A stretch of 41,767 nt of DNA. Source: Nostoc sp. XA010 (lineage in GTDB: Bacteria > Cyanobacteriota > Cyanobacteriia > Cyanobacteriales > Nostocaceae). The notes under the pieces are model-generated. The model ran no database searches and was not told where the DNA came from. It saw only the letters and a list, made by a program, of their open reading frames with translations. The position numbers and the translations under genes were made by a program. The DNA lies in NCBI RefSeq assembly GCF_020829625.1, contig NZ_JAIVFX010000041.1, positions 1 to 41,767 on the forward strand, in the 5' to 3' direction. Of this stretch, positions 31,528 through 40,627 are shown piece after piece (the first letter of the stretch is position 1; each line of letters opens with the position of its first letter).

Positions 31528-34401
31528 TCACTCAGAGCGAATTTCTCCATGTTGCCGAATATGTTCAACTAACCGCTTGGTTTCACCACCTGCTAATTCT
31601 AGTTCCCTAACATTGCCCACCAAAATAAACAATTCCCTTGCCCTACTAACGGCTGTATTCAGTAAATTGGGTTTACGGTTGAGGAACCAAAAACTATGCT
31701 CCTGGTGGCACTGGTAAGGAGAGAAGATAATAGCTGCTTTCTCTCCTCCCTGGAAGGTGTGAACTGTGCCAATATCATCCCACGAAAAGTTTCGCCACCG
31801 ATTAGAGAGTCGATACCTTAACGCGTTGGCTTGCTGTGAGAAAGGAGACATCACCCCAATTGTCTTAGAGTTGTCAGAGGAGCCAATAGAATAGCCATGC
31901 TTCAGCAAGGACGCGATCGCAGTTTCTACAGCATCGATTTCTTCGGGATTGGTGTGATTTAAGTGGCTTCCCTCAACGTGGTAAGCCAGCAAATGCTTGA
32001 CTGTTGCAGTCTGCTGATCACCTGAAAGGATTTGCAGACCACCAGGATAGTTGGGGCTGCAAAACTGAATAATAGGTGGGGTGCAACGGTAGTGATTAGA
32101 GAGAATAATGCCGTTGCCTAAGTCGCCTTCTGCGCCACTAGAGCCAGCAGCGCGATGATAAGCGGTAGCTGTGTATTTGGCAGTGGGCGCATAGCGATAA
32201 TAGTCTTCATTCCCCATGCCCCGATCCAGAAAGGCAGTTTTCAGATATTGTTTGATGGTATCGTCGCAAAGGTTAACGATTGGCTCAATTTGTTGGGGGT
32301 CGCCAGCCACTACTGCCCTTTGCGATCGCACCAGCAAGGGAAATAATTGATGTATAAGAGTTGTCCCCGCTTCATCTACCAATGCCAGCTTAACGCTATT
32401 GGGTTGGAGAATTGGCAGCATATTGCGTATTGATTGCAGGCTGGAGCTAATGACGGGGAAAATCAAACTCAAGTCACGGAAGATAGCATCACTATCACTT
32501 TCCAGTTTGAGCAATGCCTCTCCATCCCCCGTCAAGACGCTGCCATAAGTTGACAATGCCCTCATAACGCTCTCCTTGCGTTGGAGAACTTCTTGCAATA
32601 GAAACGCCCAGGCACGTTGAAACAGTTCTAGCTGTAATTGGTGGTGGTCGCGGTAAAAAAGATTGTAGAAATCCCCTTGTGGGTAACTATCGATTTGTTT
32701 TTGGATTTGTTGATGTTCTGCTTGTTTTAACTCTCTTTTCTTATTAAAAGCTGTTAGCTGGGTTTGAATTTCAGTTACTCCCCGGTTAAGATTCTGCCAT
32801 TGCTGTGAAAAATCTAGTTTTTGGTTAACAGAAGCCTGGGCTGCGGTTAAACTAGGGTGGTCAAGGGGGGTCTGAAAAGGATGCCCTGTCGCCAAGGTGT
32901 TTAACACAGCTGCGTTGATCCGCAAAGCCAAGCGGCGAAAAATTCGTTGATCGGTAGTAGCATTAAGCCAGTTCAAGGCGCGTTTGGTGATAGAGTCAGA
33001 CTCTTTTGGTAGTTCGCGTTCTGCCTGGGATAATGCTTCTTGTATTTGGTGGTAGGCATCAAGGGGAAAATTTTCGTAATCTGCCAAACTTGATAGCTGT
33101 TCAGTTAGGGCTTGTAACTCGGAAGACTTGGCAGCAATATCGTTATTGAGTGATTGGATCTCTACATCCAATTGCGATCGCCGTTCAATGTCAATAACTT
33201 TTTGAGCATTATTAAAGCGATCTTGCTCTATAAGTTGCTGAATTTGACTTTCTGCTTGCAATAATTCGAGTTTGGCTTTTTCCCAAGCAGATTGATTAAA
33301 TTCAGTCTGACGCAGCCAATCTTGGGTTGATTGTAGTTTGGGTAGAGTTTCCTTACGGATATTAGTTTGGTTGCCGCCTGGAAGATAAAACTGTTGAGCA
33401 GAAGAATTTCTAGTCAGTCGTTGTTGGAATTTTTTAACGGTGCTGTTATTAGTGCCGACAAAAAGTATTAAATTATTTGCATCCTCTTCACCGCGAACAA
33501 GTCGTAACGCCCGATCCACTACTTGCTGTGCTACAAGGTGCAGAAACACTTCTGTTTTTCCAGTTCCGGGTGGCCCACAAACAGCAGTTAGTAAGTTCTC
33601 TTGGGCGTGTTTGAGAACGGATGCTTGAAATTCATCAGGCGCATGATCCGGGAAAGCCCCCCAGAACATTACCTCATGTCTGGGTGATTGTGGCTGACCC
33701 CAGAGGTACTGCATCGCTGGGTGAGTTTCAGTTAGCCATTCGCTATTACAGTCAGGTTGTTGAAGTTCCTTAAGGATTTCTTGTATGTCTTGCTTGAGAA
33801 GGGCGTTATAGGGTGTAAAGTCGCAGCGAAGCAAATAAGGTTGTCGAGAGGTTTTGTACTTGACTTCGGGTAAATCTACCAGTTCAAGAAAGTCTCGAAG
33901 CGTTGGGAATCTTCCTTTAAATGTATCTTCTAAAAATTTTCCAATTCCTGAAGCAACAATAAGTGATTCGGCTTGCTCCTCCTCTAGCCCGTACAGCCGC
34001 ATTAAATTAACAACCACTGGCTGAAACTCGTACTCGGTCAAGTCCCAGCCAGTTTTGCGGTAATTACCTTTGAATATGGGTGAAATATCAACTGTGAACA
34101 GAGGCAGATATTTCAGCTTTTGGTCTTTGCCCTTGCCGTTGATTATATAGATTTGTGGGAAAGCAACAGCCATCTGAACATCATTTTTGTTCCCTCTTTT
34201 GGCAGCAAGTTGCTGTTGCTGGAATTGCGTAAATACTTCGCTATCTAACAGTAGCTTGTTGGCAACAAGCTGCACTCCCTTATCTACTACTTTTGAATAG
34301 ATATCTGAAGAACGCTCGACTTCAGCTTGAGTCAGTTCTTCTAACCTGATGTAGCCTAACCAAGCTTGTACTATCTGGATAAGTTTTTCTGACTCTTGCA
34401 T
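31528..34401 (-). CDS. UPF1/DNA2-type superfamily 1 helicase
   Basis: 957 residues. Helicase motifs in order: I AVCGPPGTGKTEVFL (about 275-290), II LALVDEAGTTL, III AVVAGDPQQIEPI, V TVHTFQGGEKAAIIFSP and VI LLNTAVSRARELFILVG near 925. A long coiled coil (390-600) lies between motifs I and II, as in several plasmid- and defence-associated UPF1-like helicases. The N-terminal 250 residues are a separate domain of unknown type. No nuclease motif is evident. Role: DNA/RNA unwinding, perhaps in plasmid maintenance or defence. A second, broken copy of its C-terminal part lies at 36475-36696. Confidence 0.85.
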   Translation of the reverse strand: MQESEKLIQIVQAWLGYIRLEELTQAEVERSSDIYSKVVDKGVQLVANKLLLDSEVFTQFQQQQLAAKRGNKNDVQMAVAFPQIYIINGKGKDQKLKYLPLFTVDISPIFKGNYRKTGWDLTEYEFQPVVVNLMRLYGLEEEQAESLIVASGIGKFLEDTFKGRFPTLRDFLELVDLPEVKYKTSRQPYLLRCDFTPYNALLKQDIQEILKELQQPDCNSEWLTETHPAMQYLWGQPQSPRHEVMFWGAFPDHAPDEFQASVLKHAQENLLTAVCGPPGTGKTEVFLHLVAQQVVDRALRLVRGEEDANNLILFVGTNNSTVKKFQQRLTRNSSAQQFYLPGGNQTNIRKETLPKLQSTQDWLRQTEFNQSAWEKAKLELLQAESQIQQLIEQDRFNNAQKVIDIERRSQLDVEIQSLNNDIAAKSSELQALTEQLSSLADYENFPLDAYHQIQEALSQAERELPKESDSITKRALNWLNATTDQRIFRRLALRINAAVLNTLATGHPFQTPLDHPSLTAAQASVNQKLDFSQQWQNLNRGVTEIQTQLTAFNKKRELKQAEHQQIQKQIDSYPQGDFYNLFYRDHHQLQLELFQRAWAFLLQEVLQRKESVMRALSTYGSVLTGDGEALLKLESDSDAIFRDLSLIFPVISSSLQSIRNMLPILQPNSVKLALVDEAGTTLIHQLFPLLVRSQRAVVAGDPQQIEPIVNLCDDTIKQYLKTAFLDRGMGNEDYYRYAPTAKYTATAYHRAAGSSGAEGDLGNGIILSNHYRCTPPIIQFCSPNYPGGLQILSGDQQTATVKHLLAYHVEGSHLNHTNPEEIDAVETAIASLLKHGYSIGSSDNSKTIGVMSPFSQQANALRYRLSNRWRNFSWDDIGTVHTFQGGEKAAIIFSPYQCHQEHSFWFLNRKPNLLNTAVSRARELFILVGNVRELELAGGETKRLVEHIRQHGEIRSE

Positions 34402-34489
34402 GGAGACTTAAACTTAAAAATGAACACAAGCTAAGTATAAAAAATATTTGAGCCTTTTGCCTTCTACGTCCTGGTTTTGGTATGTCAGG

Positions 34490-35602
34490 TTACTCAACAT
34501 TTGTCAGCGTCTCCAGTTGTGCAAGTAGTTTTTCTATTTGCTTGCGTTTTTTAGGGTCTGACCAAATACGGGACTTTCTTAGTTTGGTAGTTGCAGCAGT
34601 AAAGCGCTCTTTGTAATCGTTCGACTCGGTGTTTGGGGTAGAGGCTGCGGCTTTCTTTTCACTAATGCGCTGTCTGATTTCGCTTAAAGACCAGTTTTGA
34701 GCAATAGCTTGTTCTAAAAATTCAACGCGATCATCTAATTTCTGAATCTGGGCGATGGCTTTGGCTTTGGTGTACTCAAGTGAGCCTTCCCTTAGCGCGT
34801 CAAGGATGTCTTCTGGGAGGTTGAGCAAGGGTAGACGGTTCTTAACGAAAGATTCCCAGGTCATTAACCCTAAGCCATCAAACACAGATTCAACGATTTT
34901 GATATCTGGGTTTAATGGCTGCTCCTGGTTGAGGTCGGAATTATCTGTTTCGGTTTCGCCCATAACGTTATGGGTAGATAATTCAGTATCACCTTCATCG
35001 TCGCTGATAGCATTATTAGTGGACTCAGTTTCAACTCCGCCCATAACGTTATGGGTAGGTTCAACACTATCAACAACAGGTTCGCCCATAACGTTATGGG
35101 TAACTGTAGATGCTTTGTTTTGTAAGCGTTGTAGACGATACAGTAATGGGGGGATATCCTCAAAACTTCGACCTAGTTTGAGAGACAGCAGTTGCAGGAT
35201 ACCTTCAGTTTCTTCAACTGGATTCAGGTCTTCTCGAAGTAAGTTTTCTATAAGTGCAAATTGAAAAGCTGCGTTGTCGTCTAACTCTCTAATGACGACA
35301 GGGACAACTTTTAGCCCAATACTTAAGGCAGCACGATAGCGGCGTTCTCCTGCGACTAATTCGTGTTTCTCTCCATCAAGGGGGCGTACTAAAATGGGTT
35401 GCAGGATGCCATGCTGTTTGATGGATTCAGTTAGCTGCTTTAATGCTTCAGAATCAAAGTAACGGCGCGGTTGATTCGGCGGCAGAACAATCTGGTCTAA
35501 CGGCATGGATTGAGGAGAACCAGCATTCGCTACGCCTGTGGTATCCCAAGGTACTTCAATTTTGCTTTTAAGGGGTTGGCTGGCTTTAGTAGTGCGTCTC
35601 AT
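34490..35602 (-). CDS. parB: ParB-family partition protein with palindrome-bearing insert
   Basis: 370 residues. The N-terminal CTP-binding/nuclease-like ParB domain is clear: IVLPPNQPRRYF (38-49), LVAGERRYRAAL (82-93, box II) and IENLLREDLNPVEE (118-131, box III). Next comes a low-complexity, acidic insert (about 165-220) with THNVMG three times (168-173, 183-188, 210-215), each encoded over the same 16-bp DNA palindrome. A helical DNA-binding part follows (230-320) and a basic C-terminal helix region for dimerisation. The start overlaps the parA stop by 4 bp (ATGA). With ParA it segregates the plasmid. The insert is unusual and may be dispensable for the fold. Confidence 0.87.
   Translation of the reverse strand: MRRTTKASQPLKSKIEVPWDTTGVANAGSPQSMPLDQIVLPPNQPRRYFDSEALKQLTESIKQHGILQPILVRPLDGEKHELVAGERRYRAALSIGLKVVPVVIRELDDNAAFQFALIENLLREDLNPVEETEGILQLLSLKLGRSFEDIPPLLYRLQRLQNKASTVTHNVMGEPVVDSVEPTHNVMGGVETESTNNAISDDEGDTELSTHNVMGETETDNSDLNQEQPLNPDIKIVESVFDGLGLMTWESFVKNRLPLLNLPEDILDALREGSLEYTKAKAIAQIQKLDDRVEFLEQAIAQNWSLSEIRQRISEKKAAASTPNTESNDYKERFTAATTKLRKSRIWSDPKKRKQIEKLLAQLETLTNVE
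34959..35100. repeat. Three 16-bp palindromes inside parB, possible parS sites
   Basis: CCCATAACGTTATGGG occurs at 34959-34974, 35040-35055 and 35085-35100. It is perfectly self-complementary, and the intervals (81 and 45 bp) keep the reading frame. No copy was noticed elsewhere in the window. ParB binds 14-16-bp palindromes, and centromeres are sometimes within par genes. Confidence 0.65.
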
Positions 35603-36354
35603 TTTAAGGATTCTAAACTAACGGCTATTTTTTTCAAGATTTGGACAGATGGGTGCTTTGGATCGTAAACCGCAAGGGGCATTCGTTCCTCTGAAGCATC
35701 AACAAAAGCAGTAGAGCGAGGAATTGCGGGGAAGACTGTTCCGGCACTTGCTAGTTGTTCGGTGATGGCTGCTAAGGTACGAGTGTCCTGGGAGTTCCGG
35801 GCATCGTATTTTGTAGGCACAAATCCGGCAATTTGCAATTTGCGGTTTGGTTTATTGCGTACTGTAGCGACCGTTTTTAAGAGTTCGCCTGTTCCCTCAA
35901 AGGCTTTGAAATGGGTTTCCAGAGGCACAAGAACATGAGTGGCAGCTACAAGGGAGATGTAAGAGAGTAGCCCTAAGCTGGGAGGGCAATCTATTAATAT
36001 AAAATCGTAATCGGATTCAATTGGTTCTATGGCTTCTTTCAGGCGGAAATCGCGCATGGAAGCACTAACCAATTGCATTTCTGCCGTAGAAAGAGAGATG
36101 TTAGCAGGTGCTAAATCCATGCCATGAATCCCCTCATGTATTGGCAGGGGTTGTTCATCCACAATGGCATTGTTGACGGTTTGCTCTATCTCTCTTGGAA
36201 CCAAGCCCATAAAAATGGTTAAGCTGGCTTGGGGATCTATGTCGATGAGCAGGACGCGATGACCCAATTGCGCTATTTGGTAGCCCAGGTTTTGGGTAAG
36301 GGTGGTTTTGGCAACACCTCCCGCCTGATTAAAAACTGCGATGATTCGGCTCAT
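35599..36354 (-). CDS. parA: ParA-family partition ATPase
   Basis: 251 residues; a small ParA without the N-terminal HTH of type Ia proteins. The deviant Walker A reads NQAGGVAKTT (9-18); the usual signature Lys of KGGVGKTT is Ala here while the P-loop Lys16 is kept. Other motifs are LLIDIDPQAS (35-44) and DFILIDCPPSLGLLS (Walker B, about 116-130). ParA forms ATP-dependent gradients on the nucleoid to place plasmid copies. It overlaps parB by 4 bp and lies next to an iteron-like AT-rich region. Confidence 0.88.
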   Translation of the reverse strand: MSRIIAVFNQAGGVAKTTLTQNLGYQIAQLGHRVLLIDIDPQASLTIFMGLVPREIEQTVNNAIVDEQPLPIHEGIHGMDLAPANISLSTAEMQLVSASMRDFRLKEAIEPIESDYDFILIDCPPSLGLLSYISLVAATHVLVPLETHFKAFEGTGELLKTVATVRNKPNRKLQIAGFVPTKYDARNSQDTRTLAAITEQLASAGTVFPAIPRSTAFVDASEERMPLAVYDPKHPSVQILKKIAVSLESLK

Positions 36355-36474
36355 AAGTGAGTTGGTTTACCTGCCCCGTTACAATTAAAGATAACGGTGA
36401 TACGTCAAAAAGCAATATTTATTTTTGTTTTGGGTAAATCTCACCACTAATATATAATTCATCCGCAGCAGAGC

Positions 36475-36696
36475 ATTGGCACAGTTCACACGTTACAAGG
36501 TGGTCAAAAGTCAGTGATAATTTTTTCGAATCGCCAATGTCAACCAACTGATAGTCTCTGGTTTATTAATCGGCGGCCTAATTTACTAAATGTGGCTGTG
36601 AGTAGGGCGCGAGAACTGTTTATTCTGGTGGGAAATTTAGGGCGAATTTCTTCAGGGGGGCATACTGGAGAGTTGGTGGAATATATTAGGGAATAG
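36475..36696 (+). pseudogene. Fragment of a UPF1-like helicase C-terminus
   Basis: The plus strand encodes IGTVHTLQGGQKSVIIFS… RPNLLNVAVSRARELFILVGN… GELVEYIRE and a stop at 36696. This matches motifs V and VI and the end of the helicase at 31528-34401 in the opposite orientation, with many differences. Upstream of 36475 the similarity ends abruptly. A small in-frame GTG at 36514 makes it look like a 60-codon gene, but it is a remnant of a second helicase. Confidence 0.8.
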
Positions 36697-36739
36697 GGAA
36701 TTTGGCGAGATGCGATGATTGCAATCATTATAGATTTAT

Positions 36740-37450
36740 AGGAATAGAAACAGAGTAACAAAATTTAGGAAAAGCCGAGACATAAAATTTTTTAGATTTA
36801 TTTCGATTATTTTTTTTACATAAGTAAAATTAAATTTAATTTAATTTAGCTTTTTCTGAAGGAATAAAAATAAAATAAAAAATTAATTAATTTTTTGAGT
36901 TTTAGCATAATGTTATTTTAGTTTTTGTGATTTTACCCCCCGCGTGACCAAATTTTGAACCATAGCGTGACCAAAGGTTAACGGAATTTTAAGGTTAAGA
37001 GCCAATCCATCACCTCATACTATGAATCAAATCATGACCGTGTGTTTTAAATGTGAACCATAATGTGACCAAAAGTTTTATTTATGCATTTTGTAAAAAA
37101 ACCAGATTGAGACACATGAATTCGAGCTAAAATTTTCAACATTCGGTCAAAATATGGTTTAAAACGCTAACAATATGGTTCAAAAACAGTTTTAGCCGCA
37201 AATTAAGTGATAAAGCGATCGCATCTCTGCTCAGTTTTAAAAGCTCTGTTCGCTGCATTGCATACAAATGAACCACAAAAGCCCCGTTGCTTGCTGTACT
37301 TAAATTTTGAGTTTTTTCAACTCCATTTATAGCTTTGAACTATATGTTGTCTTATGGGGTTATGAAGTATGTCGTGACCGTTTGGTCAAGATATGTTTCA
37401 AATCACAGTTTTAGAGATTATAAAGGTTATTTTTGGTCAAGTTTGAAAGG
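36740..37450. other. AT-rich region with iteron-like repeats, candidate replication origin
   Basis: TGAACCATA-nn-GTGACCAAA occurs at 36956-36975 and 37054-37073. An extra GTGACCAAA is at 36944, and inverted degenerate copies are at 37142-37161, 37171-37182 (partial) and 37381-37400. 36740-36930 is extremely A/T-rich, like an unwinding element. The 1 kb gap 36697-37701 has no credible gene. Position beside parA suits an origin or centromere. Confidence 0.6.
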
Positions 37451-37701
37451 CTGAATACTGTGAAAGGTGATTTTAGCGTACAAAAATTTGGATGTCCCAT
37501 TACCTTTTTTGGACAAGTTAGTAAATCAATAAAGTAGCTATCGCAATATTTGTTTACAACATGTCCCAAAATCCATGTATCTCGGCTGGTCCCCAGTCTC
37601 AGGTGTTGTGCCAATCACTCTGTACCTTACCCAGCATGGGGTTTTTCTCAAGTTATTCACAAAACATGCTCTGAAGTTTTCTTTAGATGTAAGGAGGATT
37701 T

Positions 37702-38937
37702 ATGGTTAAGGAACCAGGCAATTTATCAGATCTGGAAGGACTAGGTAAGGATGAATGGGATAGATACGTCTCAGAGCAAATCAAAGAAGCAATAGAAGAC
37801 AGTAAAACAAGCCAATTTTTACCTAATGCAGATGGACGTATTATCAGTCCTCCAGTTGCTGTTGATTGGAGCGGTTTTCCAATTCGCCTACAAACTTGTC
37901 TTGATGGTAGTTTTCGGAAAACATTACGTTTCCTGGACTGGCAGCTTGGCGATGTTGATGCAGGAAGACCAATTGGTCATGAAGAATACTTAGAATGGCG
38001 GGTAGTACGTAATGGGGCAGGCAAAATCATCCGCATGGAGTTTACAACTGAAGTAAGGGAGTATTGGGAAATTCTCGCAAAATATCATCCCACTAAGTGT
38101 TTGCGATTATTAGGGCGATTTGCAGGAGAGCGCATAGCTGCCTTTGAAGATGTTTATGGTCTTGATCCAGAACAGATGACACCAGAGGAAAGATTAAAAT
38201 CTTTTCAAGATAATATGTTTGCTCACAGAGATAGTGCGCCAAAAAGCCCTTACAACAATGGGCGTAAGGCTATTGCCTTTATGTGTAAAGGTGTAAATAC
38301 TTTGAGAGCAGCAATCCAATTAGCTAGCTTTGCTGCTTTTCCTTACCAAGCAGAAGAAGCAGATGGAACTATACGCTCAATTACTGGTTCTGAAGCAATT
38401 GCTTTTACAACGCAGAATGCACTAGATTGTCGCAACAGTGATCCAACAATTGTTTCCAGTGTAATTGATCTAGCTGTGTCAGGACAGTATCTTACATTGG
38501 ATGATCCGCCTGGAGTTTACATTCTAGATGTTCAACATGAAAAAATCTTGTTGCCAGATCGATCAAGTTCTATTCCCAGTGACTGGTTTGAATTTCAACG
38601 GGGTTCCCGTACTGAAGGTGAGCGTTCACAAAGATTAGTGTTTGAGGTTCCACCTTCTCAAGGGTTTACAATTAGCGACTTGGTTGACGAAGAAATAGAT
38701 GATCCAATTGCTTTCGGAGGACAAATTGCTAAGAAGATATTAGTAGGATTATATGTCCGAGTCAGTTCACCTGGAGCCGCTTCTGTTACACCTACAACCG
38801 TTAAAGTAAGTGACCTACCTACTAATCGCTGTGCCTGTGATTCCATTAAAGCTGCCTACAGTAATTTTGAGAGCATTCAGAATTTTCTTACTCCAGTTTC
38901 GACTGTAATGTCAGGTTCAAGACGGATAGACAGTTAA
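37702..38937 (+). CDS. Unidentified protein paired with the DyP peroxidase
   Basis: 411 residues, preceded by AAGGAGG. A recognisable block is EYLEWRVVRNGAGKIIRMEF followed by TTEVREYWEIL (about 94-126), a motif I associate with uncharacterised proteins found beside peroxidases; I cannot name the family. Further on, FAHRDSAPKSPYNNGRKAIAF and the Cys pair in NRCACDSI (near 375) stand out. No signal peptide or membrane segment. It ends 2 bp before the DyP gene, so the two are co-translated. It could be a substrate-delivery, packaging or regulatory partner. Function unknown. Confidence 0.6.
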   Translation: MVKEPGNLSDLEGLGKDEWDRYVSEQIKEAIEDSKTSQFLPNADGRIISPPVAVDWSGFPIRLQTCLDGSFRKTLRFLDWQLGDVDAGRPIGHEEYLEWRVVRNGAGKIIRMEFTTEVREYWEILAKYHPTKCLRLLGRFAGERIAAFEDVYGLDPEQMTPEERLKSFQDNMFAHRDSAPKSPYNNGRKAIAFMCKGVNTLRAAIQLASFAAFPYQAEEADGTIRSITGSEAIAFTTQNALDCRNSDPTIVSSVIDLAVSGQYLTLDDPPGVYILDVQHEKILLPDRSSSIPSDWFEFQRGSRTEGERSQRLVFEVPPSQGFTISDLVDEEIDDPIAFGGQIAKKILVGLYVRVSSPGAASVTPTTVKVSDLPTNRCACDSIKAAYSNFESIQNFLTPVSTVMSGSRRIDS

Positions 38938-38939
38938 TT

Positions 38940-40163
38940 ATGGTTCTACAAGAAGGAATTTATTGGCAAAGTGGGGCGAAACCAGGACGCTGTTATCGAT
39001 TGCTATATGTCAATTTTCAGGAGGGTATTACCACATCTGAAGCCAAATCAGCTTTAGCAGAAGTGTGGCTGATGCTTACTAATCTAAGGCAGGGTATTGT
39101 TCAAGATTTACAACCAACTAAAGTAGATGACCCACCAGCTTCAGAGATGAAAGTTTCATCAGAGAATTTGACTTGTTTACTAGGTTTTGGTTCTCGTTTG
39201 TTTGATGAAACAGTCCACGTTCCCCCCATAGTGAATGCCGATTTACGTCCTCCCACCCTGGTATCTTTGCCAGTTAGAGGTTTCCGTAGTTTACCGTGGG
39301 CAACAACTCCAACCGTAAATAGAGTTTCACCAGATTTAGCAATTCAGTTCATTGCTGATACAGAATTAGCAGTCAATCGGGCAGTAGTAGAAATTCATAA
39401 GCTTATACTTCGAGGACTTCCCTTACGGTTGGAAGCTCTATTTACTGGATTTCAACGAGAAGACAGACGTAGTTGGATCGATTTTCATGATGGAATTAAC
39501 ACCTTGAGATCTCCTTTACGTAAGCTAGTAATTGAGGTAACTGAACCTGGTGATGCACCTTGGTTGATTGGTGGCACATTCATGACATTTCTAAAGATTG
39601 CTGTAGATTTGCAGGTATGGAGACAACTCAGTCGTTCACAGCAAGAATTAGTTGTAGGTCGGCATAAACTTACTGGTTGCCCAATATTGGACGATCTACC
39701 TCAGATTGTCGGTGGGCAAGTGCAGCCTCAATTCATCTCTGGTTGTCCTTTCAGTGGAACAATTCCAAATAATCCAACCGACCGTTTTATTGATCCAGCT
39801 AAAGCAAGTAACCGATTGGTAGTAGCTAGTCATATTCACCGAGCCAATTTTAATCGTGGAGATGATGACCAAGCATCGAATAACCGAGTGTTTCGACAAG
39901 GTTATGAGTTTCTTGATGCTATCCCAGGTGGTGGAATTAGTTTGGGGCTAAACTTTGTTAGTTTTCGTAAGGATGTTTCAGCAATACGAGAAATCTTGTC
40001 AAGACCGGACTGGATGGGAGGTGTTAATTTTGGAGGAGTCACCAACCCAGATTTAGCCATAGGCGAGCCTCCTCCTGTGCCATTGATGTCAATTTTGGCA
40101 GGAGGTTTTTTTGCAATTCCGCCTATCGAAGATCCTTTTCCGGGTATTAGTTTATTTAGTTAA
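38940..40163 (+). CDS. DyP-type (dye-decolourising) peroxidase
   Basis: 407 residues. Family signs: LLGFGSRLF (80-88), the WIDFHDGIN segment (179-187) with the catalytic Asp184-Gly pair, ASHIHRANF (296-304) with the likely haem-ligand His298, and NRVFRQGYEF (315-324) with the distal Arg. These are the standard DyP landmarks. The enzyme would use hydrogen peroxide to oxidise dyes, phenolics or other bulky substrates. No Tat signal is seen. It follows a 411-codon partner gene by 2 bp. Haem binding is inferred from motifs only. Confidence 0.8.
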   Translation: MVLQEGIYWQSGAKPGRCYRLLYVNFQEGITTSEAKSALAEVWLMLTNLRQGIVQDLQPTKVDDPPASEMKVSSENLTCLLGFGSRLFDETVHVPPIVNADLRPPTLVSLPVRGFRSLPWATTPTVNRVSPDLAIQFIADTELAVNRAVVEIHKLILRGLPLRLEALFTGFQREDRRSWIDFHDGINTLRSPLRKLVIEVTEPGDAPWLIGGTFMTFLKIAVDLQVWRQLSRSQQELVVGRHKLTGCPILDDLPQIVGGQVQPQFISGCPFSGTIPNNPTDRFIDPAKASNRLVVASHIHRANFNRGDDDQASNNRVFRQGYEFLDAIPGGGISLGLNFVSFRKDVSAIREILSRPDWMGGVNFGGVTNPDLAIGEPPPVPLMSILAGGFFAIPPIEDPFPGISLFS

Positions 40164-40270
40164 TGAGCGCAGGCTAACACTACGTTGGAGCGGACAGCCG
40201 GGAGATTTAGATGTAAATTTGAGGTTACTGGCTGCCGCTCAACTTTACCGTTAAATATTTTTTTATATCC

Positions 40271-40627
40271 TTAGTTTCTTCTCTGGCCAAGATAGCCTTG
40301 CTGGTAATCACTTTTGTTTAATTTGGAAGCTTGACGTGCAGACCACTGACGCATGGGAGTAACTTTCTCTACATGAAGTAGCTTCTGGCGATAAGTATTA
40401 TTATCTGTCAGTTGGGTGATCGCGCCAGCAATAAATCGAGCGCAGCGTTCTGGCTGAGATGAGACTTGTTCTTCTGCAAATCGGATAACCAGCCAGTTCG
40501 CATCGAAAAAACACTTGTTTCTATAGTCATCATCGCCGATACAGTGAGTGGGCTTGCCAGTCGCAAATGAGATAGGCTCATCAACCTCCAAGTCTATGTG
40601 TAAGCCAGTACAAAGGGCGCGGATCAC
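40271..40627 (-). CDS. Nuclease-like (PD-(D/E)XK-type?) protein downstream of the relaxase
   Basis: 118 residues. IDLEVDEPISF (11-21) followed by DDDYRNKCFFDANWLVIRFAEEQV (31-54 region) has the D/E…ExD and strand order seen in small restriction-endonuclease-fold proteins; the P…C…I pattern (QPERCARFIAGAI) is conserved-looking. A full catalytic motif is not certain. Its start overlaps the relaxase stop by 4 bp (ATGA), so it belongs to the mobilisation operon. The tail is basic and may bind DNA. Confidence 0.55.
   Translation of the reverse strand: MIRALCTGLHIDLEVDEPISFATGKPTHCIGDDDYRNKCFFDANWLVIRFAEEQVSSQPERCARFIAGAITQLTDNNTYRQKLLHVEKVTPMRQWSARQASKLNKSDYQQGYLGQRRN

Noticed and set aside
34912..35163. 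Second gene on the minus strand within parB (another frame containing repeated LPITLWA)
   Set aside because: It is a shifted reading of the same palindromes; ParB is clearly the real product.
36514..36696. Independent 60-codon gene
   Set aside because: Similarity to the helicase C-terminus begins upstream of its start and it carries only motifs V-VI; it is a remnant.
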